Part shown: positions 8,126 to 17,013 of the stretch, piece by piece
How the letters are laid out: every line of letters starts with the position of its first letter
Position numbering within the stretch: the first letter of the stretch is position 1
Origin: Frankia sp. RB7
GTDB lineage: Bacteria > Pseudomonadota > Alphaproteobacteria > Rhizobiales > Xanthobacteraceae
Direction of reading: 5' to 3'
NCBI GenBank assembly: GCA_030403585.1
Contig: JAUEPE010000001.1
Span: 372,001 to 436,000 of the forward strand
Length of the DNA: 64,000 nt
The notes under the pieces: model-generated
Seen by the model: only the letters and a program-made list of their open reading frames with translations
Told to the model about the DNA's origin: nothing
The model's database searches: none
Program-made: the position numbers and the translations under genes

Positions 8126-9496
8126 ATGGACTTCAATCGCCGTCATCTCATTGGAGCTTCGACCGCCGGCATCGCCGGTGCGCTCGCCATGCCTGTTGAC
8201 GCCGCGCGCGCGGCGCCGCTGACGTCGCTGCTTGGCCGCGATGCGACCCAATATGGCGTGCGGCCCGGCGTAGCCGAGGATCAGACGCGCGCGCTGCAGC
8301 GCGCGATCGACGAGGCCTCGCGCGCGCAGATGCCGCTTGCGCTTCCGCCTGGCGTCTATCGAACCGGACTGCTGCGGCTTCCGAATGGCGCGCAACTGAT
8401 CGGCGTGCGCGGCGCGACAAAGCTCATCTTCACCGGCGGGGCTTCTGCGATCCAGAGCGACGGATCGGACTCGATTGGGCTGACCGGCCTCACCTTCGAC
8501 GGCGGCGGCATTCCGCTGCCGACGCGGCGCGGGCTGATCCATGTCCTCGGCGGCCGCGACGTCCGCATCGCCGATTGCGAGATCACCGGCTCCGGCGGCA
8601 GCGGCGTCTGGCTCGAGCAGGTGTCCGGCGACATCTCCGGCAATATCTTCACCAACATCGCCGTGACGGCGGTGGTCTCGTTCGACGCCAAAGGGCTCAG
8701 CGTATCCCGCAACACCATTGTCGGCACCAACGACAACGGAATCGAGATCCTGCGCACGGGAATCGGCGATGACGGCACGCTGGTCGCGGACAACCGCATC
8801 GAGGACATCAAGGCCGGCCCCGGCGGCTCCGGCCAGTACGGCAACGCCATCAACGCCTTCCGCGCCGGCAACGTGATCGTGCGCGGCAATCGCATCAAAA
8901 ACTGCGACTACTCCGCGGTGCGAGGCAATTCGGCCTCCAACATCCATATCACTGGCAACAGCGTCAGCGACGTGCGCGAGGTCGCGCTTTATTCCGAGTT
9001 CGCGTTCGAGGCCGCGGTGATCGCCAACAACACCGTCGATGGCGCCGCCGTCGGCGTTTCCGTCTGCAATTTCAACGAAGGCGGCCGTATCGCGGTGGTT
9101 CAGGGCAACGTCATCCGCAATTTGATCCCGAAGCGGCCGATCGGCACCGCGCCTGACGACGATGCAGGAGTCGGCATCTATGTCGAGGCCGATACCTCGG
9201 TGACCGGCAATGTGATCGAGAACGCGCCGTCCTACGGCATCGTCGCCGGCTGGGGCAAATATCTGCGCGACGTTGTGATCTCGGGCAATGTGATCCGCAA
9301 GGCGCTGGCCGGCGTTGGCGTCTCCGTGGTGCCGGGCGCCGGGACCGCGCTCGTCAACAACAACATGATCTCGGAAACTCCACGCGGCGCCGTGGTCGGC
9401 CTCGACCACGCGCGGGCCGTGACGGCGGACCTGTCAGCGGACGGCGCCCAACGCTTTGCGCAGGTGGTGGTCGGCGGCAATGCGGTGCGGCAGTAG
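8126..9496 (+). CDS. Tat-exported right-handed beta-helix protein (TIGR03808-like)
   Basis: A 456-residue protein with a twin-arginine signal (FNRRHLIGAS, cleavage near ARAAP) followed by a pectate-lyase-like repeat region. Residues about 50-130 contain the usual beta-helix cap (QYGVRPGVAEDQTRALQRAI, then LPPGVYRTG). From about 130 onward many rungs have the pattern GNxIxN or xNxVxG (SGNIFTNI, VRGNRIKNC, ITGNSVSDV, VTGNVIENA). This matches the uncharacterised TIGR03808 family of Tat-translocated repeat proteins. No catalytic residues could be picked out. The product should be folded in the cytoplasm and exported to the periplasm or cell surface; substrate unknown. Confidence 0.8.
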   Translation: MDFNRRHLIGASTAGIAGALAMPVDAARAAPLTSLLGRDATQYGVRPGVAEDQTRALQRAIDEASRAQMPLALPPGVYRTGLLRLPNGAQLIGVRGATKLIFTGGASAIQSDGSDSIGLTGLTFDGGGIPLPTRRGLIHVLGGRDVRIADCEITGSGGSGVWLEQVSGDISGNIFTNIAVTAVVSFDAKGLSVSRNTIVGTNDNGIEILRTGIGDDGTLVADNRIEDIKAGPGGSGQYGNAINAFRAGNVIVRGNRIKNCDYSAVRGNSASNIHITGNSVSDVREVALYSEFAFEAAVIANNTVDGAAVGVSVCNFNEGGRIAVVQGNVIRNLIPKRPIGTAPDDDAGVGIYVEADTSVTGNVIENAPSYGIVAGWGKYLRDVVISGNVIRKALAGVGVSVVPGAGTALVNNNMISETPRGAVVGLDHARAVTADLSADGAQRFAQVVVGGNAVRQ

Positions 9497-9514
9497 GCGG
9501 CCCCCGCCTTCGCG

Positions 9515-10171
9515 TTAGAACGTATTCCGCAGCAGCGGGTACTTCGCCTCGATGCCGTCGAGGCTGAAGGTGAATTCGACTACCCGCTCGGGGGCCGCGA
9601 CGATTTCGGCGGCGGGTGGCGAGAAGGTCTGCAGGAACGAGGCGATCGACGCCACTGGCGCAGTCGGAGCGGCCGAAGCCATCCTAGCCGCTGGCGCTGC
9701 GACCGGCGCAGTTGGAGCGGTCGGCGCCATCCGAGTCACCGGTGCAATTGGGGCGACCGGTGCAGTCGGGGCCTCGAGGATTTCGGCGAGCACGTCCAGC
9801 GTCGGTTCGAGCCTGACCGCAACGGCGGTCTCGGGCGCGATATGCACGGCCTTCGGCTGCATGGTCTGGGGCTGCATCGTCTGGGCCTGCTCGCGCGGGA
9901 ACACGCGCGGCATGGCCGCGGGCGACCAGCCGAATGCGGAGGTCACGCTCGCGGCGGCCGCGGCAACGTCCCCGCCATTCGCAAGGGCGCGCCAGGTCTG
10001 AACGGCGCGCTTGGCTTCCTGGATGTTTTCGAGGAATGCGAGTTCGGAATGGTAGCGGCGCCACCGTCCGGTCTCGAACATTTCGGAGAGATGTTCCAGC
10101 CGTTGTTCGGCCAGAGCGCACCAGCGTGTTGCAAGCTCGCGGCTTCCAGCCGCGCTTTGGCGATGAGTCAT
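9515..10171 (-). CDS. Unknown protein with Ala/Pro/Thr low-complexity middle (TIGR03809-like)
   Basis: A 218-residue protein of unknown function. The N-terminal ~80 residues are helical and charged (ATRWCALAEQRLEHLSEMFETGRWRRYHS), with WxxLAEQR-type features I associate with the unnamed TIGR03809 family of Bradyrhizobium and Rhodopseudomonas. Residues about 130-180 are degenerate repeats of APTAPVAP and related words, probably disordered. The last ~25 residues (VVEFTFSLDGIEAKYPLLRNTF) look folded. There is no signal peptide or membrane segment. It converges on the beta-helix gene with an 18-bp gap. Confidence 0.7.
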   Translation of the reverse strand: MTHRQSAAGSRELATRWCALAEQRLEHLSEMFETGRWRRYHSELAFLENIQEAKRAVQTWRALANGGDVAAAAASVTSAFGWSPAAMPRVFPREQAQTMQPQTMQPKAVHIAPETAVAVRLEPTLDVLAEILEAPTAPVAPIAPVTRMAPTAPTAPVAAPAARMASAAPTAPVASIASFLQTFSPPAAEIVAAPERVVEFTFSLDGIEAKYPLLRNTF

Positions 10172-10652
10172 AAATCAGCCCGTCAGGAGAAGATACGGAC
10201 GCGACGCAACGCACACGAATCAATTTAGGCGCGACATGAATATTTTGTGGAAAAGTTTTGACTTGTCCAGCGACGACACGGTTCTCGTCACGAAAGACCG
10301 TAGTCGTGCGGAGTTTTCAGGGCTTTTCGAGTCAAGCTTCGCGCAAGCATAGCGGGCCTGCCACGGGGCCTTTACCGCGTCATCACGACGATCGCGCCGG
10401 CGGGTTCAACCGCGAGCTGATCTCATGTCACGCTTCAAGAAATCGGACGCCCAAAAGGAAAAGACCCGTCCGGGGGGACAACCGGACGGGTCGAGCCATA
10501 TGGGCGCTTGGGGTGGATGGGCGCTCGCGCCTAATATGACTGATGGGGAGGGATAACCGCTCCCACATAAATTGGTCGTGGCAGCAGGCTGAACGTTCAA
10601 AGCGGCGTTCGATTTTTTAACCTTTGGCCGACCCGCAAGGTCGTCGCAGGCG
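10172..10652. other. 481-bp gap without a convincing gene
   Basis: The stretch separates the subtilisin gene from the unknown Ala/Pro-rich gene, both leftward. It contains a strong terminator hairpin (listed separately) and an AT-richer segment around 10205-10265 that probably holds the promoter of the leftward gene starting at 10171. A 93-codon rightward ORF at 10258-10539 is arginine-rich, runs through the terminator and resembles no family, so I do not call it. Confidence 0.6.
10456..10492 (-). terminator. Rho-independent terminator, leftward
   Basis: An 11-bp perfect stem (gacccgtccgg at 10463-10473 with ccggacgggtc at 10482-10492) has an 8-nt loop. Read leftward it is followed by TTTTCCTTTT. 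It lies about 160 bp beyond the subtilisin stop and probably ends the sigma/anti-sigma/subtilisin transcript. Confidence 0.75.
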
Positions 10653-12341
10653 CTATCGCGCCGACGGCCTATCCACCTGAGAAACCGTGGATTTATCGGC
10701 CGCGCTCGACAGCGAGGGCTGCTCGATTGCGCGGATGCCGGGGTCGTCGCGACGCTTCTCGGCATCTTCACGTTTAGTTGTACCGGAGGCAGCCGCGACC
10801 GGCGTCGTGCTGTCGGTCGGAACGGCCATGACCGCGGCGAACGCATCGGGCTCGCCGTCGCCGAAGAGATCATCACGCCCGGGTGAACCGAGATCACGCG
10901 CGGTCTTCAACAGCGTCATGCGCAGCGCTTCCGGCTTCAGGGAATAGTTGCGCTCGAGCAGCAATGCCGCGACGCCGGAGACATAGGCCGCCGAGAACGA
11001 GGTGCCCGACGTCATCTGGTATTTGCCATCCGGCGCCGGCAGGAAGATGTCGACGCCCGGCGCCGCCAGCGCAATGTAATTGCCGCGGTTGGACGCGGTG
11101 AACAGTCTGTCCTGCTGGTCGGTCGCACTGACCGCGATCACGTTCGGATTAGCGGCGGGGTAAAGCGGCGGCGATTTGGCGCCGGCATTGCCGGCGGCCG
11201 CGATCAACACCAGGCCGCGCGCGGCAGTTGCCGCGATCGCCCGCTCGATCACCGCGTCCTTCGGACCGGCAAAGCTCATATTGACGATCTGGGCGCCGTG
11301 CTCGGCTGCGTAGTTGAGTGAGCGCAGGACGATGTAGGACGAGCTCTCGGCGCTGCCGGTGGTGCCGCCGAAGGCGCGAATGGCGATGATGCGCGCCTCC
11401 GGCGCGCTGCCCATCAGCTTCGCGTGCGCCACGATGGCCCCCGCAATGCCGGTGCCGTGGATATGGGGGCCCTCGCTGCTGCCGAGTGCGTCGAAATTGT
11501 CGGCGATGGAGTTGGCGAGTTCGGGGTGCTTGGCGTCGATGCCGGAATCGATCACGGCGACCGTGACATTGGCGCCGTGCGCCAGCGTGTGCGCCTGCGG
11601 CAGGCGCAGCTTCGACAACACGTATTGCGCCGGATCGCCCTCGATCGGCACCGCCGACTTCTGGTCCTGGAGCACGTAGCGGAAGTTCGGCTGGAGCGAA
11701 CGCACGCTGCCGTCGGCGGCAAATTCGCGCCGCACCGTCTCATACGGCCGGCCGTCGGCGATGCGGAACAGGCCGACCGTGGCCCCGATCAGCGGGAAGT
11801 TTTCCGAAGAGACGCGCGCCAAACCGTGGCGCCGGGCGAGCTCGTCGGCCCCGGTCAGCGACAGCGCACTGTCGATCTCGGCCACGAATTCATTGGCGAA
11901 GCTACGCAGGTTTACCGCGACCGGCGTATTGTTGCCCCGCCCCTTGCCGGCGCTCTTCTTGGCCGATTTGCCGGAGCCGTCGCCGCTTCCGGTCGCCTGT
12001 GCCAGGCACTCGCCGTCGGCGTCGCGATAGGCTGCCGTGCAGGCCGGATAGAGGTTCGGCGAGTAGCGCGCATAGGGCAGCACCGGGTTCGAACCAATCC
12101 GCGCCGTGGAGATATGCGGAATGGAGGGGGTGAGCCGAGGACCGTGATCGACGCTCACCGCCCTGGCCGCAATGTTGGGACTGATGGTCGGCGTCCGCGA
12201 GGGAACGCTGATGGTCGGCGTGCGCATGATCGCCTGGGCGTGCGCTACCTCGATGCCCAGGCAGGCGGCGAGCAGCAGCGCGGCCCCGACCGACGAAGCA
12301 TAGGCTCCGGCTCGCAACTGACTCTCGGACTTGCGCGTCAT
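10653..12341 (-). CDS. Exported subtilisin-like serine protease (peptidase S8)
   Basis: A 562-residue protein. Residues 1-36 form a signal sequence; LAAC at 24-27 could also be a lipobox. A Ser/Pro/Thr-rich linker and a basic stretch (about 36-140) lead to a propeptide-like domain at about 150-225. The S8 catalytic domain has D265 (AVIDSGID), H295 (HIHGTGIAGA), N385 (AAGNAG) and S448 (SGTSFSAAYVSG), so the triad and oxyanion Asn are intact. It is the last gene of an operon: 16 bp after the anti-sigma gene, which overlaps the sigma gene. This placement suggests the protease belongs to that signalling pathway, as effector or as site-1-type protease; that is inference. Confidence 0.9.
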   Translation of the reverse strand: MTRKSESQLRAGAYASSVGAALLLAACLGIEVAHAQAIMRTPTISVPSRTPTISPNIAARAVSVDHGPRLTPSIPHISTARIGSNPVLPYARYSPNLYPACTAAYRDADGECLAQATGSGDGSGKSAKKSAGKGRGNNTPVAVNLRSFANEFVAEIDSALSLTGADELARRHGLARVSSENFPLIGATVGLFRIADGRPYETVRREFAADGSVRSLQPNFRYVLQDQKSAVPIEGDPAQYVLSKLRLPQAHTLAHGANVTVAVIDSGIDAKHPELANSIADNFDALGSSEGPHIHGTGIAGAIVAHAKLMGSAPEARIIAIRAFGGTTGSAESSSYIVLRSLNYAAEHGAQIVNMSFAGPKDAVIERAIAATAARGLVLIAAAGNAGAKSPPLYPAANPNVIAVSATDQQDRLFTASNRGNYIALAAPGVDIFLPAPDGKYQMTSGTSFSAAYVSGVAALLLERNYSLKPEALRMTLLKTARDLGSPGRDDLFGDGEPDAFAAVMAVPTDSTTPVAAASGTTKREDAEKRRDDPGIRAIEQPSLSSAADKSTVSQVDRPSAR

Positions 12342-12357
12342 TGGTGCAGCGGCGCGC

Positions 12358-13050
12358 TTAAGGCGCCGCCACGGCGAGATTGACGAACTTCTCGCGCTGC
12401 ATCCTGCCGAGCAGCGCGGTGAGCTCGTCCTGGCTCATCGCCTTGTCGAACTGCAGGCGGAACATGCCGCCCCTGGCATCGCCGATGATCGAGGCCTGGT
12501 AGCTGTCGAGCAACGCGGTGATGTCGGCGACGCGCGCCTCGGGCGTGAATCGCACCAGCGCCCGCGAAGCAGCAGCCACCCCGAGCTCGCGCGTGATCGG
12601 CGCGCCGGTCGAGAGCGATGCGGTCTGGAAGGTCGAGGTCTGGGTCTTCATCAGCACGGCGCCGATGATGCCGGCCTGCAGCAGCAGCGCGATGGCGCCG
12701 AGGCTCGCCGACCAGGCCAGCGTGCGCGGCGACAGGCTCGCGAAGAACGTGGCGATGCGCGCCGACAGCGGCAGCGAACCGATCGCCCGCGCCGGCTCGG
12801 CGTCGATCGCGGCAAACAGTTTCTGCATCGCGCGCGCCGACGGAGCGCCCAGGCTCTCGTTCAAATGAATGGTCTCTTCGTACTCGCCGCGGATCGCGGC
12901 ATACTGCTTGGCGAGCGCCGGATCGCTGGCGAGCGCTTCCTCGACGCGGCGGGCATCGCGCGCGTTCAGCGTGCCGGCGGCATGCCACGGCAGCAGCAAT
13001 TCAATTTCACTGGGCTCTTGCTCCAGCATCTTCTTGCTCAACGCCATCAT
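12358..13050 (-). CDS. Membrane anti-sigma factor with subtilisin-propeptide-like periplasmic domain
   Basis: A 230-residue protein. Residues 1-105 are cytoplasmic and resemble anti-sigma domains (IELLLPWHAAGTLNARDARRVE), without a zinc-binding HxxxCxxC. One membrane segment lies at about 111-134 (LAWSASLGAIALLLQAGIIGAV). The periplasmic part has a short linker, then at about 164-228 a domain reading ALVRFTPEARVADITALL and later IIGDARGGMFRLQF. By pattern this resembles an inhibitor-I9/subtilisin-propeptide fold, like residues 150-225 of the protease encoded next. It overlaps the sigma gene by four bases (ATGA). It should hold that sigma factor at the membrane until a periplasmic signal releases it. 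Confidence 0.82.
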   Translation of the reverse strand: MMALSKKMLEQEPSEIELLLPWHAAGTLNARDARRVEEALASDPALAKQYAAIRGEYEETIHLNESLGAPSARAMQKLFAAIDAEPARAIGSLPLSARIATFFASLSPRTLAWSASLGAIALLLQAGIIGAVLMKTQTSTFQTASLSTGAPITRELGVAAASRALVRFTPEARVADITALLDSYQASIIGDARGGMFRLQFDKAMSQDELTALLGRMQREKFVNLAVAAP

Positions 13051-13616
13051 GGCCAGCCTCGCTCAATGCCGGCTGCCTTCAGCAGTTCGGCCAATTTCTT
13101 GCGCGCATAGAAAAGGCGCGTCTTTACCGTGTTCTCCGGGATCCCGACGATCTCGGCCACCTCTTCCACGGACTTCTCGTGGTAGTAGACGAGGTCGACG
13201 ATTTCCCGATGGTCCGGCGAGAGGCCCGTCAGACACTCCCGCAACGCTTCACTGGTATCCTTTTTCTGGACTACCGTTTCTGGATTGTCGGACGAATCCT
13301 CGATCGCATTGGCGGCCTCGTCGTCCAGTTCAAAATCCTTTCGGCGCCGAAGCGCAGACAGGGCCTTGAATCGGGTGATTGCCAGCAGCCAGGTGGAAAC
13401 GGCGGATCGGCCCTCGAACTTGCCGGCTTGACGCCAGACGTCCAGAAATACCTCGCTGATGAGGTCTTCGGCCGTCTGCTCGTCCCGCACGAGCCTCAGC
13501 CCGAACCGATACACCCTGACATGGTGCCGCCCGTACAGCACCTGCATGGCGAGCCGGTCACCTTGGGCGATCCTGGCGATGAGGACCTCGTCCGTAGCCG
13601 CCTGTGTCACGCTCAA
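13047..13616 (-). CDS. ECF sigma-70 family RNA polymerase sigma factor
   Basis: The protein has 189 residues. Region 2 runs from LAMQVLYGRHHVRVYRFGLRL through TAEDLISEVFLDVWRQ to WLLAITRFKALSALRRR. Region 4 is LSPDHREIVDLVYYHEKS followed by VEEVAEIVGIPENTVKTRL. The start is a TTG (codon at 13614-13616), with GTG two codons later as an alternative; no ATG lies in frame nearby. The next gene encodes its presumed anti-sigma with a four-base overlap, then the exported subtilisin. It would direct RNA polymerase to its own operon and other targets when freed. The upstream gap is shared with a divergent diguanylate cyclase gene. Confidence 0.92.
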   Translation of the reverse strand: MSVTQAATDEVLIARIAQGDRLAMQVLYGRHHVRVYRFGLRLVRDEQTAEDLISEVFLDVWRQAGKFEGRSAVSTWLLAITRFKALSALRRRKDFELDDEAANAIEDSSDNPETVVQKKDTSEALRECLTGLSPDHREIVDLVYYHEKSVEEVAEIVGIPENTVKTRLFYARKKLAELLKAAGIERGWP

Positions 13617-14054
13617 AGGCCGTCTCGCAAAGTTGGTCGGGGCGATGCGGGGGACGGTTCGACGGGAGAGGTGAAATTCTTCAACTTACCGCAGTCATAC
13701 GGGGGTCTGTGTGATCTACCCCACATACGCGCAATTTCCTTGTCCCACCCGTGGTGGTCGGCCGCGTCTCTCCAGAACGGTAGCATAATACGGAAACACT
13801 CTCTCGCGGATTTGGCGTGAGCCTGCACAGACGGCCCGGTCGAGCCCGGTCCATAACACGGCCCTGTGCACCTTATGTCGCACGGAGCCGGGTTTGGTCC
13901 GCGATATCGCCCGCGATGCCTAACTGGCTGCAAAATTCCGCGCTGCACGAAACCCTCACCCGCGCCGCGTCCCCCGGATTCGGTGCAAAAGGATACCAAA
14001 CCTAAAGGCTTGCCACGTAGATTTTTTCGGCTGACATCGATCATTGGCGGGACC
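13617..14054. other. 438-bp divergent intergenic region
   Basis: The region lies between the leftward ECF operon and the rightward diguanylate cyclase gene. It must hold promoters for both. Read leftward it contains a GGAAAT word that could be an ECF-type -35, but I cannot define a matching -10 with confidence. A leftward ORF (13613-14119) overlapping the cyclase start has no recognisable protein features and is not called. Confidence 0.5.
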
Positions 14055-15212
14055 ATGAGCACGGCCGCGACGTCCTTTCCGGAGAGGAATGCCGCAGAGG
14101 TCGCGGATATCGTCCTCACGTCCGAGGCGGCCGCACCTGAGGTGCTGGCGCGCCGGGTCCGCCAGCGCCGGCAGATGTATGTCGGCCAGGTCGTCAGCTA
14201 CTCCCTCGGCGCCTCAGTCCTGCTGCTCTACGCCTATGACGGCGCCGTTCACATGAACGTTCCATCGCTGTTCTGGGTCGGCGGCCTCCTGATCATCGGC
14301 ATCTTCGTCGTGATGTCGGAGGCCGGCGTCGGCGACAAGCACACCGACCACTATCTCACGGTGTTCCAGATCTCGTCGCATATGGCGCTGCAGTTCGTGT
14401 TCCTGGTGTCGGTGCCGACGATCGGCATCGCTTTCATCAGCGTGCTGTTCCTGATCTTCGCGTTCGGCACGCTGCGGATGACCTCGGCCCAGGCGGTGCT
14501 GACCTGGGCGCTCGCCTCCGCCGCGCTTGCGGCCGTGTTCCTCGGCTCGGACCTGCCGATCGGCATGCCAGTGGCGACGCGGCTGCAGCGGACCGCCTCG
14601 ATGCTGTGCTTCATGCTGGTGATCGGCCAGTGCGCCTTCCTCGGCCTGTTCGGTGCCACGCTGCGCAAGATCCTGTACCGGCGCAGCATCGAGCTGAAGG
14701 ATGCCTATCAGCGTATCGAGGAGCTCGCCGAACTCGACGAGCTGACCGGCTCCTACAACCGCCGCTGCATCATGCGACTTCTCGACGCAGAGATGGAGAA
14801 GTCGCGGCATGCGGCCGCTCCTTGCGCGATCGCGCTGATCGATCTCGACTGGTTCAAGCGCATCAACGACGCCCATGGCCATCCCGTCGGCGACGAGGTG
14901 CTGCGGACCTTCGCCATCACCATCTTCGCCAATATCCGGCCCGACGACCGTTTCGGCCGCTATGGCGGCGAGGAGTTTCTGCTGCTGCTGCCCGGCACCG
15001 CGAGCGAGGCCGCATCGCGCATGCTCGATCGGCTGCGCAGCATCGTCGCCGAGCTCGACTGGAGTGCATTTTCGCTCGGTATGCGCGTGACGATTTCCGC
15101 CGGCGTCGTGACGCTGCGCGACAACGATACTGCCGACACGTTTCTCGCGCGCGCCGACAGCGCGCTCTATTCCGCCAAGGCGCAAGGGCGCAACCGTATT
15201 GCAACCAGTTGA
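14055..15212 (+). CDS. Membrane diguanylate cyclase (GGDEF)
   Basis: The protein has 385 residues from the ATG at 14055; the open frame upstream to 13866 lacks coding character. About six membrane segments occupy residues 45-205, then a short helix (DAYQRIEELAELDELTG) leads to the GGDEF domain. The active-site motif is GGEEF at 304-308. The product-inhibition I-site RxxD is present as RPDD at 295-298, exactly five residues upstream. Metal-binding aspartates sit in LIDLDWFKRIND. It should make cyclic di-GMP from GTP with feedback control. The N-terminal sensor matches no named MASE type I can assign. Confidence 0.92.
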   Translation: MSTAATSFPERNAAEVADIVLTSEAAAPEVLARRVRQRRQMYVGQVVSYSLGASVLLLYAYDGAVHMNVPSLFWVGGLLIIGIFVVMSEAGVGDKHTDHYLTVFQISSHMALQFVFLVSVPTIGIAFISVLFLIFAFGTLRMTSAQAVLTWALASAALAAVFLGSDLPIGMPVATRLQRTASMLCFMLVIGQCAFLGLFGATLRKILYRRSIELKDAYQRIEELAELDELTGSYNRRCIMRLLDAEMEKSRHAAAPCAIALIDLDWFKRINDAHGHPVGDEVLRTFAITIFANIRPDDRFGRYGGEEFLLLLPGTASEAASRMLDRLRSIVAELDWSAFSLGMRVTISAGVVTLRDNDTADTFLARADSALYSAKAQGRNRIATS

Positions 15213-15275
15213 CCAATCCATTTGCTGCCGGCGCGTGAGAAGACGCCGCCGGATCGAATGCTCCAGGACAGGGCC

Positions 15276-16376
15276 ATGAGAACCAAATCCGTCAAGTCAT
15301 CCGAGAATCTACTCGAGGAACTGCAGTCGGCACTCTCGCACGGCACCGTTGCGCGCCGGGTCGAGACGCTGCGCCGGGTCACCGACCTCTTCGTCAACAA
15401 TGCGGTGGATTATTCCGACGACCATGTCCGCGTCTTCGACGACGTCTTCCAGTGCCTGATCGAGCAGATCGAGACTTCGGCGAAGGCACTGCTCGCCGAC
15501 CGCCTCGCACCGATCGCCGCCGCGCCGCCCAAAATCATCCGTACGCTCGCACTCGATGAGGTGATCGAGGTGGCCGGCCCCGTGCTGACGAAGTCGGAGC
15601 GGCTGGACGAGACGACCCTGATCGAGATCGCGCGCAGCAAGAGCCAGGCCCACCTCAAGGCGATCTCGCTGCGGCGGGTGCTGTCGGAGGCACTGACCGA
15701 CGTGCTGGTGGCGCGTGGCAACGAGGACGTGGTGCAATCGACCGTCGGCAATCCGGGCGCGCAGCTCTCCGAGGACAGCCTCGCCGACCTCGTGACGCGC
15801 GCCGAACGCGACGACGATCTCGCCGCCTGCATCGGCCTGCGGCCCGACCTGCCGCGCCATCATTATCTGAAGCTGATCGCCAAGGCTTCATTGAGCGTGC
15901 GCAAGAAGCTGGAGGCGGCCCATCCCGAACTCGCCGACGAAGTGTCGAGCGTGGTCCAGGAGGCAGCCCAGCGGGTCCGCAACGCCGCCATGACCCGGCA
16001 GACCGAGATGGCACGCGCGCTGGTGAAGTCACTCCACGACGACGGCCGGCTCAACGAATTCCAGGTCACGGCCTTCGCCGAACAGGGCAAATTCGACGAG
16101 ACCAATGCGGGGCTCGCGGCACTGGCCGGCGTTTCGGTCGAGACCGCCGAAAACATGATGATCGAGAGCCGGACCGAGGGCGTGATGATCCTCGCCAAGG
16201 TCGCCGGCATGCAATGGTCGAGCGTGCGCGCGATCATCGCCATGCGCGAAAAGCTCTCCGGCGGCTCGCAGACCGACATGCTGATTCTGCGCGATACCTA
16301 CGAGGCCCTGCGCAGTTCGACGGCGCAGCAGGTGCTGCGCTTCCACCGCATGCAGAGCACGACGTCCGCGGCTTAG
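15276..16376 (+). CDS. DUF2336 domain protein
   Basis: The protein has 366 residues from the ATG at 15276, which follows a good AGGACAGGG ribosome site; an in-frame ATG at 15258 is the alternative. It is rich in charged helices, matching DUF2336 proteins of alphaproteobacteria (for example the start LLEELQSALSHGTVARRVETL and the repeated LIEIARSKSQAHLKAISLR). The family is soluble and its biochemical role is unknown, with links to motility and stress circuits reported in some rhizobia and Caulobacter. It lies just after the diguanylate cyclase in the same direction. Its end overlaps the convergent nrsF-like gene by four bases. Confidence 0.82.
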   Translation: MRTKSVKSSENLLEELQSALSHGTVARRVETLRRVTDLFVNNAVDYSDDHVRVFDDVFQCLIEQIETSAKALLADRLAPIAAAPPKIIRTLALDEVIEVAGPVLTKSERLDETTLIEIARSKSQAHLKAISLRRVLSEALTDVLVARGNEDVVQSTVGNPGAQLSEDSLADLVTRAERDDDLAACIGLRPDLPRHHYLKLIAKASLSVRKKLEAAHPELADEVSSVVQEAAQRVRNAAMTRQTEMARALVKSLHDDGRLNEFQVTAFAEQGKFDETNAGLAALAGVSVETAENMMIESRTEGVMILAKVAGMQWSSVRAIIAMREKLSGGSQTDMLILRDTYEALRSSTAQQVLRFHRMQSTTSAA

Positions 16377-17011
16377 TACCGCAGCACTTTCGACCCCACC
16401 ACCGCACCGATCGCGGTCACGAGCGCGGTCGCGAGCGTGTACCAGGTCGCGACGAACAGCGGCGAGTCGTCCGTGCAATGCGAGGCGTAGAGCGTCGCGG
16501 CGAGCCCGGCCGACAGCAGGCCGGCGAGCGCGCCGGCAAGCGCCGGCCGCGACGGTGCGCCGTGGCGCAGTCCGAACAATGCGCCTGCGAGCAGCGGCAG
16601 CGACATCGCGGGGATCGCCAACATGCACCACCGCGAGTTCTTGCCGACCAGCCGCATCGTCATCGGCATGGCCGGCGCCATCATCGCCTCGCTGCCGATT
16701 GCGACCGCAAGCAACCCGACGGGGAGCAGCAGGAGCCAGCCCCAGCCGCGCATCAAGGCTTCGGGCCGCGACAAATGCAGGCTGATGATGATCGCAGGGA
16801 TCGCGAGCGACAGCGTGACCGCGAACTTCATGTCGAAGAACGGATTGTGCATGGCGCTCATCACGTCCGGCCGCACGCCGAGGAACGTCACGAAGATCAG
16901 GATCGATAGCGGCGCCGCCACGAGAAGCGCCATGGTCAGCATTGCGCCGACACGCGGGGCCCGATGGGTGTTATCGGCCGCAAGACTACGAATGAGTTGA
17001 TCGGTGTCCAT
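16373..17011 (-). CDS. nrsF: NrsF family (DUF1109) membrane anti-sigma factor
   Basis: A 212-residue protein with six predicted membrane segments, starting MDTDQLIRSLAADN, the typical cytoplasmic N-terminus of DUF1109/NrsF. In Caulobacter NrsF holds the ECF factor SigF at the membrane and releases it under oxidative or metal stress, with conserved periplasmic cysteines implicated. Here cysteines are visible in SRWCMLA and ASHCTDD. The cognate sigma gene ends 2 bp upstream. The 3' end overlaps the convergent DUF2336 gene by four bases. Confidence 0.9.
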   Translation of the reverse strand: MDTDQLIRSLAADNTHRAPRVGAMLTMALLVAAPLSILIFVTFLGVRPDVMSAMHNPFFDMKFAVTLSLAIPAIIISLHLSRPEALMRGWGWLLLLPVGLLAVAIGSEAMMAPAMPMTMRLVGKNSRWCMLAIPAMSLPLLAGALFGLRHGAPSRPALAGALAGLLSAGLAATLYASHCTDDSPLFVATWYTLATALVTAIGAVVGSKVLRY

Positions 17012-17013
17012 GA

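Noticed and set aside
10258..10539. 93-codon rightward ORF in the gap beside the subtilisin gene
   Set aside because: Arginine-rich, no family resemblance, runs through a terminator hairpin.
13613..14119. 168-codon leftward ORF over the cyclase start
   Set aside because: No domain features; occupies a promoter region between divergent genes.
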